Assembly (NCBI GenBank): GCA_964429195.1
Contig: CAYSBC010000075.1
Coordinates: forward strand, 1 to 8,222
DNA length: 8,222 nucleotides
Direction of reading: 5' to 3'
DNA from: JBBAFM01 sp041655415
GTDB taxonomy: Bacteria > Bacillota > Clostridia > Peptostreptococcales > JAAYPU01
Positions within the stretch are counted from its first letter, which is position 1. Each line of letters begins with the position of its first letter. Of the stretch, positions 1 to 5,278 are shown piece by piece. The notes under the pieces were generated by a model. The model had not been told where the DNA came from, made no database searches, and saw only the letters and a program-made list of their open reading frames with translations. A program made the position numbers and the translations under genes.

Positions 1-365
1 CAATGGTCGGGGAGTTGAAGTCGTCAGGTGAAGAGTTTGACTGTGCCCAGGCCCTAGACGGCTTACCACAAGTTAAACATTGGGTTCGCAATCTTGAGCT
101 GCAACCGCAACACTCATTCTGGCTGCTGACATCCTCAGATAGGTTCTATCCTGATTTTGTCGCAGAGCTTCAGGACGGTCGCATCTTGGTTGTGGAGTAC
201 AAGGGCGATGCTTACGTAACCAATGATGATTCTAAAGAAAAGAAGGCGCTCGGAGAGCTGTGGGCAAGCAGGAGTGGTGGTAAGGGTATTTTTCTAATGG
301 CTGAGAAAAGAGACTACAGTGGACGGGATGTTTACAAGCAACTAGTTATCAAAATACAAGGATAG
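1..365 (+). CDS. C-terminal part of a type III restriction (Res)-like helicase-nuclease, 5' end outside window
   Basis: This is the C-terminal end of a DEAD/DEAH helicase-nuclease of the type III restriction subunit (Res) kind. Such proteins translocate on DNA with the helicase part and cut with a C-terminal PD-(D/E)XK nuclease. Counting from the Met codon at base 3, a PDF motif has its Asp at residue 51 and an EYK motif has Glu65 and Lys67, which is the D...ExK nuclease signature. It is followed by the stretch KKALGELWASRSGGKGIFLM, typical of Res C-termini (lysine-rich, LG.LW, hydrophobic end strand). The helicase motifs are absent because the reading frame enters from outside the window. 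The Met codon at base 3 is therefore probably internal. A small gene follows 14 bases after the stop, suggesting an operon. A methylase partner, if any, lies outside. Family assignment is good; whether the whole enzyme is intact cannot be seen. Confidence 0.8.
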   Translation, partial: MVGELKSSGEEFDCAQALDGLPQVKHWVRNLELQPQHSFWLLTSSDRFYPDFVAELQDGRILVVEYKGDAYVTNDDSKEKKALGELWASRSGGKGIFLMAEKRDYSGRDVYKQLVIKIQG

Positions 366-379
366 TAAGGAGTTGGAAT

Positions 380-631
380 ATGGAGGAACTAGTTATTGAA
401 TCAAGATACCGTGGTGAATGGCGAAAGGTAATTTTGATAGCTGGCAATATTTACAAAGTTGAACCATTGAACCAGAAAAACATGAAACACAGGGGAAGGT
501 TGTGCGAGTTTATAAGGTGCTTCAATGATGAAATTCGAGGAATAAGAGACATAATTGAGGTGAGGTTTTTAGATACTAAAAGAATTGGACGTGTAGATGG
601 GTCTGATTTAATTGTATACTCTGGTAGCTGA
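380..631 (+). CDS. Small basic protein, unknown function, downstream of Res-like gene
   Basis: This is an 83-residue protein of unknown function. The ATG has a good ribosome site (AAGGAG at 367-372, 7 bases upstream) and lies 14 bases after the Res-like gene, so the two are probably co-transcribed. The protein is rich in Arg/Lys and in short beta-strand-like stretches. It has a central segment around residues 36-43 (KHRGRLCE) and a C-terminal segment around residues 62-80 (VRFLDTKRIGRVDGSDLIV). The latter looks like a small SH3- or KOW-like beta barrel. That fold suggestion is inference only. No catalytic residues or membrane segments are visible. A nucleic-acid-binding accessory to the neighbouring helicase-nuclease is plausible but not shown. 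Confidence 0.65.
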   Translation: MEELVIESRYRGEWRKVILIAGNIYKVEPLNQKNMKHRGRLCEFIRCFNDEIRGIRDIIEVRFLDTKRIGRVDGSDLIVYSGS

Positions 632-657
632 TTATATAGATGATAAAGATAAGTATA

Positions 658-675
658 AGTTGCTATTTAGCAATT
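658..675. promoter_or_regulatory. Inverted repeat TTGCTA-TT-TAGCAA upstream of the 756-1706 gene
   Basis: A perfect 6-base inverted repeat (660-665 and 668-673, two-base centre) lies in the 70-base gap before the next gene. It is AT-rich, has no T-tract after it, and sits about 30 bases before the first possible start. It could be an operator or a chance palindrome. It is too short and weak to call a terminator. Confidence 0.25.
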
Positions 676-755
676 AACATCTCTTTCTGTTTTAAAGGAA
701 TATGGCAGATAAGGAAATCGCCGCTAAGCAGTCCTTGGATATGGAGGGGTTTGCA

Positions 756-1706
756 ATGAGATACGAAGGAAGTCTTGGATACTTTCGATATGAAGGGGCT
801 TTGGTAGAGGAGGGCTTTTTAGACGCGAGGAAGTCTGCGGCTGCTTTGATATGCATTGATTCGGCTCTAAGGCATTTTGTTGATAAAGATCATCCTGAAT
901 TTCAGGTGATGAATTATGAAATACCTGTAAGGATACGAAAAGGTTCCTGGGAGGTACTAATTCCCAAGACTATTGGGGAGTGGATTCTGACAGGATCTGG
1001 AATCGCCTTTAGTGCATATCTAACTACAGCAGCAACAAAGATGGCAGAGAATGACTTCAAAGAAGCTTCTGTCAGAAAATCATTTGGAAAAGCAATTAGT
1101 AGCCTGCAATGGATTATAAAAATTGGTAAGCATACAGGCAGCATAGTTAATAAGAAATTTGATAAAGTAAAATTTAGCGAATCAAACAGGCAAATAGGAA
1201 TACCTAGTCCAAATAATGATTACCTGTTCGTCCCAAAAGAACATTTCGACAATTATATACATTCAAGTCCAAAGATGTTGGAGGATCTAGCTCGGTTTAT
1301 AGAAGAAAAAAGAACATTAGTAATTGGACTTGTAGAAGATGAATCAATCAAAGAAGTAAAAATCGGCTTCGAACATAAAGGCATATTTATAGATGTTTCT
1401 GATGATGAAGAGCTATTTCCAGATTTGAAACATGGTGATCAAGTAGCTCTTGAGGGTGATATAACAAGGGGTAATGAAAACTCAAACAGTCTTGGCTTCA
1501 GGTACGATGGACATATTCTTACTTGTTATCCAGCAAAGGGAAGTATAGTTAAATATAAGAATACACTGTTTTCAAAATGCATAATGAAAGGCATTATATC
1601 TCGTTTAGATAAGTTCGGAAACACAACTGAAAAAAGGCCTAAGATTTTATTTACAGATATTATAACATTGGAAGTTGAGACAAATGCAAGCCTATTTCAG
1701 GAGTGA
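756..1706 (+). CDS. Conserved-looking hypothetical protein of about 316 residues (possible DUF7946-type)
   Basis: Function unknown. The frame is open from an ATG at 702 (334 residues). The ATG at 756 is preferred because it has a strong Shine-Dalgarno sequence (GGAGGGG at 743-749, 6 bases upstream). The ATG at 702 has AAGGA only 2 bases away. The 756 start gives an N-terminus MRYEGSLGYFRYEG, a strand-like opening with RYEG repeated. A middle section (about residues 75-130) is helical, with a hydrophobic patch around WILTGSGIAFSAYLTTAATK. The C-terminal 130 residues look beta-rich, with acidic loops (SDDEELFPDL), and end in a segment like ISRLDKFGN...KPKI typical of small beta-barrel domains. 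The layout recalls the uncharacterised DUF7946 family; this is from memory and unverified. The gene is more AT-rich than the thermonuclease gene that overlaps its last 23 bases. Its place after a Res-like gene suggests a defence-island context. Confidence 0.7.
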   Translation: MRYEGSLGYFRYEGALVEEGFLDARKSAAALICIDSALRHFVDKDHPEFQVMNYEIPVRIRKGSWEVLIPKTIGEWILTGSGIAFSAYLTTAATKMAENDFKEASVRKSFGKAISSLQWIIKIGKHTGSIVNKKFDKVKFSESNRQIGIPSPNNDYLFVPKEHFDNYIHSSPKMLEDLARFIEEKRTLVIGLVEDESIKEVKIGFEHKGIFIDVSDDEELFPDLKHGDQVALEGDITRGNENSNSLGFRYDGHILTCYPAKGSIVKYKNTLFSKCIMKGIISRLDKFGNTTEKRPKILFTDIITLEVETNASLFQE

Positions 1707-2361
1707 ACTATTTGTATTTTTCTTTGTTTTGCTAATAGCAAATACAGCCTGGGCAAACTTCTCGGGCAAGCTCGTCAAGGTCCTCGATGGTGACACAGTA
1801 GATGTGCTGCAAGAGGGGAAGGCTGAGCGCATCAGGCTCCATGGCATAGATGCTCCTGAGAAAGGCATGCCCCACGGCCAGAAGGCCAAGCAATACGTCC
1901 TTGATTTAGCAGCACAGAAGATAGTCACTGTAGAGGTCAAGGATACAGATCGGTATGGGAGGACAGTAGGGGAAGTAATCCTTCCAGATGGAAGGAGCTT
2001 GAACAGGGAGATCGTCAAGGCAGGTTATGCCTGGTGGTATAGGCAGTATAGCAAGGACGCTTCCCTGGGAGTATTGGAGGCCGAGGCAAGGAATGCGAGG
2101 AGAGGGCTATGGGCAGATAAGGAACCTATGCCGCCGTGGGAGTGGAGAGCTGCTAAGAGGAATCAGCATAAAGAGCCGCAAGCCAAGCACTCTGTCCAGG
2201 AGGATCACTCGGGCACTGTCTACCACGGCAACACTAGTAGTATGGTATTTCACAAGAGCACATGCAAGCACTACAACTGCAAGAACTGCACGGATGTATT
2301 GGCTAGTAAAGAAGAGGCTGTCGGGAGAGGGTATAGGCCTTGTGGCACATGTAGGCCTTAG
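1684..2361 (+). CDS. Secreted thermonuclease (SNase family) with C-terminal Ada-like Cys domain
   Basis: This is a staphylococcal-nuclease-type enzyme, a calcium-dependent phosphodiesterase that cuts DNA and RNA, exported to the periplasm or outside. From the ATG at 1684 (225 residues), residues 1-24 form a signal peptide (hydrophobic core VFFFVLLIA, cleavage after AWA). The nuclease domain follows at about 25-150. Active-site residues align at constant offset with S. aureus nuclease: Asp37, Arg51, Asp56 and Glu59 match D21, R35, D40 and E43, and Arg93 (in DRYGR) matches R87. After a charged linker, the C-terminal 45 residues contain Cys194, 199, 202, 220 and 223 ending in PCGTCRP. This resembles the Ada zinc-binding motif and occurs at the end of some thermonucleases. 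A TTG at 1675 could add three residues. The start overlaps the previous gene by 23 bases, with only a weak ribosome site. Catalytic residues look intact, so the enzyme is probably active. Confidence 0.92.
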   Translation: MQAYFRSELFVFFFVLLIANTAWANFSGKLVKVLDGDTVDVLQEGKAERIRLHGIDAPEKGMPHGQKAKQYVLDLAAQKIVTVEVKDTDRYGRTVGEVILPDGRSLNREIVKAGYAWWYRQYSKDASLGVLEAEARNARRGLWADKEPMPPWEWRAAKRNQHKEPQAKHSVQEDHSGTVYHGNTSSMVFHKSTCKHYNCKNCTDVLASKEEAVGRGYRPCGTCRP

Positions 2362-2395
2362 ACTGAGGGCATTCTAATTGTAAGCGGATCCACAT

Positions 2396-2417
2396 AGCAG
2401 AAGTAATTATTTCTGCT
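2396..2417. terminator. Possible hairpin after the thermonuclease gene
   Basis: AGCAGAA (2396-2402) pairs perfectly with TTCTGCT (2411-2417) around an 8-base AT-rich loop, 34 bases after the thermonuclease stop. No run of T follows directly, so intrinsic termination is uncertain. It could also be an mRNA-stabilising hairpin or an operator-like palindrome. Confidence 0.3.
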
Positions 2418-2479
2418 GATTTGTGCCGCAGAACCTGCTTGTAGTCGGCCCCCATCTGGTATCAAAAAAGGAGCTTAAG

Positions 2480-2884
2480 ATGAAGTTAAATCTTATGATT
2501 TTGTCGGTTTCTGTTTTAATGTTCGGGTGTTCGTCCTCTCAATATTTGGTCGATAAACCGTTGGTCATTTACCCTAAATCTTCTTCGACTGAACAGAGTG
2601 GTGAAATACAACAAAAATCTATGGGGGCAGTCCTTAAGGCGTTCTCTGATTACCGTTGGGAGATACGTGGGATTGACAGAGAGAACAGTATTGTAACTGC
2701 AGAAGCTTGCCGGCGAGGTGAGCACTGTTCTGAGGTGATAGCGACTATCAAAAAAGATGGTTCTGTGGAGTTTATTAGAACTGAAGGCCAAAATCTTACG
2801 AAGAACGAAGGCGAATTATTGCGTCGTTGGCTTGCTAATATCAGAAAATCCTACAACAAACATATGAGCTCCGGCAGCTTGTAG
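2480..2884 (+). CDS. Small lipoprotein, unknown function
   Basis: This is a predicted membrane-anchored lipoprotein of 134 residues. The ATG at 2480 is chosen because a strong ribosome site (AAGGAG at 2468-2473) lies 6 bases upstream and because it begins a classic lipoprotein signal: MKLN, a hydrophobic stretch, then MFGC with the lipidated Cys at 17 followed by SSS. In-frame codons upstream to 2423 are probably not translated. The mature part has a helix around 46-58, a Trp at 60, then short strands with Cys77 and Cys83 in EACRRGEHC, which could form a disulfide in the periplasm. It ends in LRRWLANIRKSYNKH. This pattern (W...., I.A....., a strand, then a final helix with YN.) is seen in small uncharacterised periplasmic lipoproteins. 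No enzymatic motif is visible, and its role is unknown. Confidence 0.75.
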   Translation: MKLNLMILSVSVLMFGCSSSQYLVDKPLVIYPKSSSTEQSGEIQQKSMGAVLKAFSDYRWEIRGIDRENSIVTAEACRRGEHCSEVIATIKKDGSVEFIRTEGQNLTKNEGELLRRWLANIRKSYNKHMSSGSL

Positions 2885-2998
2885 GTGGACTCCGATCCTC
2901 CTGCGGGATTGACCGTTAGGGACGATATTAAAGAGACTGAAATGCCCTTGACTGGGTTTATATGAAATTCCTTTTCACTACGCCTCCTGATCATTCCT

Positions 2999-3012
2999 CC
3001 TGCATTTGCAGG
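2999..3012. repeat. Short palindrome CCTGCA-TT-TGCAGG
   Basis: A perfect 6-base inverted repeat with a two-base centre lies in the 163-base gap between the lipoprotein gene and the next small gene. The same gap contains three copies of CCTCCTG (2894-3001). No known element is recognised. It may be chance. Confidence 0.25.
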
Positions 3013-3047
3013 CCAGTTACAGGGCCTCTTTGAAGGGCTATTGCCAA

Positions 3048-3218
3048 ATGAACCGCATGAAAGACAAGCCACCATCTCCCGAGAGAGTATCCCTTGAAGA
3101 AGCACTCCAAGCCGAAATGCTAATCAACCAAGCACTCATAGACATACTCACTGCCAAGGGGATCATCACTCAAGAGGAGCTACTTTCACGTATTCAGGAG
3201 CTCAGAAGGCAGAAATGA
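3048..3218 (+). CDS. Small helical protein, translationally coupled to the ChaN-like gene
   Basis: This is a 56-residue, mostly helical protein of unknown function. The ATG at 3048 (ribosome site AAGGG at 3033-3037, 10 bases upstream) is preferred over an in-frame TTG at 3006. An ATG at 3057 is a second option. After a proline-rich start (KDKPPSPER), residues 15-50 form an amphipathic helical region with LIDILTAKGIITQEELLSRI. This is a common helix-turn-helix pattern in small proteins of unknown role (a long helix, a 'GIIT' turn capped by Thr, then a second helix). Its TGA overlaps the next ATG (ATGA at 3215), a classic sign of translational coupling. Because the downstream gene is frameshifted, this gene may be a surviving remnant of a two-gene unit. 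Confidence 0.55.
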   Translation: MNRMKDKPPSPERVSLEEALQAEMLINQALIDILTAKGIITQEELLSRIQELRRQK

Positions 3219-3628
3219 TCACATCATTATTGATAACCCTTACAGCCTCACAAGGGCTCTCTCAGAGCATAACCAAAGAGCTCCTACACCTTCTTAAAAG
3301 CACTCAAATCCTCATGCTAGGAGAAACACACAAACACCCTCAATCCACTAGCCTCCTATACGATATAGCAGACCAATATACAAGCACAGGAGAATGCATT
3401 GCCGTAGCACTGGAGATAACCTCAGACCAGCAGGAAGTGCTAACCCAAGTGCTTAAGGGGTCCCTGCCATCGAGTCATGCTGTAGAGATTGGGGGAGCTG
3501 GTAAGGGAAGGCAAATGCATCAGTATGCATGCTGTAGATGCTCCTGGTGGCTGCATATCTATGACGAATTTGTTGATGCTCGCTCTCCAAATCTCCTTTT
3601 CCTTGACCTTTTAATTCAGCTTCACTAA
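3215..3628 (+). pseudogene. ChaN/Tiki-superfamily (haem-uptake-like) gene, frameshifted
   Basis: The first 90 residues read well as a ChaN-type (DUF399, Tiki superfamily) protein: LMLGETHKHPQSTSLL has the GEThxxP motif, followed by AVALEITSDQQEVLTQVL, matching the family's LE...DQQ..L segment. After EI at 3485-3490 the frame turns into unlikely sequence (ACCRCSWWLH). Reading the other frame from 3495 gives ELVREGKCISMHAVDAPGG, which is the family's next conserved block (G..i...A.DAP). The original frame then resumes at about 3559 as YDEFVDAR, resembling the RDEFM.A block. So there are two compensating frame changes, probably a loss of the IDHP.YR.ML segment between EI and ELV, and loss of the rest of the C-terminus. 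The family binds haem or iron compounds or acts as a metalloprotease-like fold; this copy is almost certainly inactive. Alternatively, read literally, it is a 137-residue hypothetical protein. Confidence 0.75.
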
Positions 3629-3714
3629 GCTGCGCCTAGGGAGGTTTAATGCATGCCTCAACACACTGATCACCGGAGAAAAGTACTTCCCTTTCTTTTG
3701 ACCCAGGAGAAAAA

Positions 3715-4188
3715 ATGAAGTTGTTCATATTCAATATTTTGACATTTGCAATGTTTTTAACAGGATGCAAGGAGGCAGCTTATGAAATGGCAACTGAATC
3801 AGTTAATGGATATCTGAATAGCAAGCTAACAATTAATTCTAGCCATGATTATTTGACGGATAATGCAAAAAAGAATGGGTATGATAGCATAAGCGATGAG
3901 TCAAAAAATTTGTATACCGTTGAAAATATTAGGATTATTAAAACTCAAGCTATGGATAAGTCGTTTAGTTTCACATGTAGGGTTGTCTACGACATCAGGA
4001 TTATAGACAAATTTAAAGAACATGTAGATTTAGCATCACCTTCAATGGACTTTGATTACTTGCCTTTTCCAGATTTGCCAAGATTTAAAGATGTGACTTG
4101 TGTTTTAAAAGATGAAAAAAAGCTCGTTTGTGAAGAATTGTATTCATTAACGGAAGAGGATGGTGGTTGGCTGGTCGATTCAAATTGA
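3715..4188 (+). CDS. Lipoprotein, unknown function
   Basis: This is a 157-residue predicted lipoprotein. The ATG has AGGAG at 3705-3709, 5 bases upstream. The signal is MKLF, a hydrophobic core, then LTGC with the lipidated Cys at 18, followed by Lys-Glu rather than Asp, so outer-membrane sorting is expected. The mature part starts with a helix (EAAYEMATESVNGYLNSKL) and continues with alternating strands (YTVENIRIIKTQAMDKSFSFTCRVVYDIRII). Three Cys in the second half (in FTCRVV, DVTCVLK and LVCEEL) could give disulfides. It has no recognised family and no catalytic motif. The gene is AT-rich and stands alone, 86 bases after the decayed ChaN-like gene, so it probably has its own promoter. It resembles other small island-borne lipoproteins in general form only. 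Confidence 0.75.
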   Translation: MKLFIFNILTFAMFLTGCKEAAYEMATESVNGYLNSKLTINSSHDYLTDNAKKNGYDSISDESKNLYTVENIRIIKTQAMDKSFSFTCRVVYDIRIIDKFKEHVDLASPSMDFDYLPFPDLPRFKDVTCVLKDEKKLVCEELYSLTEEDGGWLVDSN

Positions 4189-4196
4189 TATTAATC

Positions 4197-4229
4197 GATA
4201 AGGGTTAGCTTTTTCTACTTAGCCTTATC
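4197..4229. terminator. Weak hairpin after the lipoprotein gene
   Basis: GATAAGG (4197-4203) pairs with CCTTATC (4223-4229) around a 19-base loop, starting 8 bases after the stop. The long loop and the lack of a T-run make it a weak terminator candidate. It may also serve the regulator gene that converges on it from the right. Confidence 0.3.
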
Positions 4230-4519
4230 AAAAGAGCTAAAGGTTTAAATGAGTCAGGTTACTCACGACTCTTGGTCTAAATGCATTCAATCAAGAGGGG
4301 CAGAAAGCCATATGGGAAGAAATATTACAACCGGATGCTTAGCCACCACGCCCTTTATAGAACATCCTCGCTGCCAAAGGGGTGGAATGTTATTCATGCG
4401 AATACAAGAGCCTATGGCCGAATAATAAAAAATCAGCACGAAATTAGATAAAGATTTTCAGGATGGCGGGCATGGGATTTAATGGTAGGTGTGAGATTTT
4501 AAAATAATTAAATGCTACG
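4230..4519. other. Gene-poor stretch with short coding-like scraps
   Basis: About 290 bases hold no convincing gene on either strand. Three + strand frames contain readable pieces. One ends at about 4341 with FNQEGQKAIWEEILQPDA and a stop. Another ends at about 4451 with PKGWNVIHANTRAYGRIIKN. A third runs 58 codons from an ATG at 4249. Meaningful-looking peptides in successive frames, each cut short, are what a decayed gene or a join of gene ends would look like, but I recognise no family. The last 60 bases, next to the end of the regulator gene, are very AT-rich. Confidence 0.35.
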
Positions 4520-4771
4520 TTAATGCCGCTGGGGATGGGGGTTCCTGCTGCGGGTCAACTCATTTACCTTCCCCACGAAATCTTCAGGCGACACATTTAG
4601 GACCCTGCATATCTTGAACATGCTTTTTAAGGTTGGCTGCCTGCGGCCACGCTCAAGGAGGGATATATATGTCCTATCAAGATCACAAGCCAAAGCAAGA
4701 GCCTCTTGCGACAACTCCGCTTTCTGTCTGTAGTCCCTAAGCACCTGCCCAAAAGCTAATTCTAGCTCCAA
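4520..4771 (-). CDS. XRE-family regulator resembling restriction-modification controller (C) proteins
   Basis: This is an 83-residue DNA-binding protein made almost entirely of one HTH_3 (XRE/Cro-C1) domain. The start is TTG at 4771-4769, fixed by an excellent GGAGG (4783-4779 on the minus strand) 7 bases upstream. Residues 21-31 (SQEALALACDL) form the first HTH helix and 32-42 (DRTYISLLERG) the recognition helix, followed by RRQPTL and a final helix pair, with a loose basic tail (RSRNPHPQRH). Length and the DRTYIS.ERG.R.PTL signature match controller proteins of restriction-modification systems such as C.AhdI, though many other XRE regulators share it. The upstream C-box-like palindrome overlapping its own -35 supports that type and implies autoregulation. 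No restriction or methylase gene is adjacent; the divergent neighbours are zinc-ribbon/TPR genes. The HTH is near certain and the C-protein assignment likely. Confidence 0.88.
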   Translation of the reverse strand: MELELAFGQVLRDYRQKAELSQEALALACDLDRTYISLLERGRRQPTLKSMFKICRVLNVSPEDFVGKVNELTRSRNPHPQRH

Positions 4772-4794
4772 GGATAAACCTCCTGATGGAAGTC

Positions 4795-4823
4795 ATCCTA
4801 TTGGGCATGTGCGATCTAGTCCA
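4795..4823 (-). promoter_or_regulatory. Predicted promoter of the XRE regulator
   Basis: On the minus strand, TGGACT (4823-4818) and TAGGAT (4800-4795) are separated by exactly 17 bases. Each matches four of six consensus positions for sigma-70 -35 and -10. Initiation would fall about 17 bases upstream of the regulator's GGAGG and TTG start. The -35 lies inside the C-box-like palindrome. Confidence 0.45.
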
Positions 4824-4835
4824 CGGACTATAGTC
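4813..4835. promoter_or_regulatory. C-box-like operator between regulator and divergent operon
   Basis: Two half-operators, GATCTAGTC (4813-4821) and the perfect palindrome GACTATAGTC (4826-4835), are separated by CACG. Read on the regulator's strand this is GACTATAGTC-CGTG-GACTAGATC. The whole forms an overlapping set of palindromes, including TAGTCC-AC-GGACTA at 4817-4830. This is the arrangement known for C-protein operators: GACT...AGTC boxes in tandem with a GTG-containing spacer. It overlaps the regulator's -35 and lies 30-52 bases before the divergent ATG, so one regulator could control both directions. Confidence 0.7.
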
Positions 4836-4864
4836 TGCGTTCCGGTTGGATAGGAGAAGATAAT

Positions 4865-5269
4865 ATGGCGCTTTTTAAATGTCAATGTGGTAAAGACGTT
4901 TCAGATAGGGCACGCAACTGTCCGCATTGCGGAGTTCAGATAGCTCTCTCATTCAAACATGAGCCTCGTCAGCGACAAAATAATAAAAAAGGTAATAAAT
5001 CTGAGCTTACTAGTATCAATTATAAAGGAGAAAAGCATAAACAAGATAGTCAGAAATTTCAACTTACAAGAGGAATTATTGGTGGAATTTTTGGCTGTTT
5101 GATAGGTATAATCCTCTCAATTAAATGGGGAACCATAATAGTCTTACCTATCACCACCTTGTTTTTCTTCGGTGCTGCTGGTTACGAATCAAAATCATTG
5201 ACTATACAAATGGTAATATTGATCCCAGTCTTGATATTGATCCTTCTCGTTGCCATCATTTTTTTGTAA
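4865..5269 (+). CDS. Zinc-ribbon membrane protein, unknown function
   Basis: This is a 134-residue protein of unknown function. An N-terminal zinc ribbon uses Cys6, Cys8, Cys19 and Cys22 (CQC...CPHC). Then comes a polar Lys/Arg/Asn-rich linker (residues 30-66) and three hydrophobic segments at about 70-87, 89-106 and 113-134, the last running to the C-terminus. The basic linker predicts a cytoplasmic N-terminal ribbon. The ATG has AGGAG at 4853-4857, 7 bases upstream. It is the first gene of a probable three-gene operon divergent from the XRE regulator, and its upstream region carries the C-box-like operator. The next gene starts 9 bases after its stop, with that gene's ribosome site overlapping the stop codon, so the two are probably translated together. 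Zinc ribbons of this kind usually mediate protein or nucleic-acid contacts; none can be assigned here. Confidence 0.75.
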   Translation: MALFKCQCGKDVSDRARNCPHCGVQIALSFKHEPRQRQNNKKGNKSELTSINYKGEKHKQDSQKFQLTRGIIGGIFGCLIGIILSIKWGTIIVLPITTLFFFGAAGYESKSLTIQMVILIPVLILILLVAIIFL

Positions 5270-5278
5270 GGTGAATTT

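Noticed and set aside
2027..2377. A 116-codon + strand frame inside the thermonuclease gene
   Set aside because: It is a shifted shadow of the nuclease frame, Arg/Ser/Thr-rich and without a ribosome site, while the nuclease frame has all the catalytic residues.
2362..2480. Integron attC site or riboswitch between thermonuclease and lipoprotein genes
   Set aside because: There is one simple hairpin only. No paired core sites, no repeat of this spacer elsewhere in the window and no riboswitch core were recognised.
2851..2994. Minus-strand frame of 47 codons with a GGAGG just before its ATG
   Set aside because: The GGAGG lies too close to the ATG. The frame runs antisense through the end of a well-supported lipoprotein gene, and the peptide has no recognisable features.
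4249..4425. A 58-codon + strand frame in the gap before the regulator
   Set aside because: No ribosome site, odd composition, and more gene-like peptides in the competing frames over the same bases.
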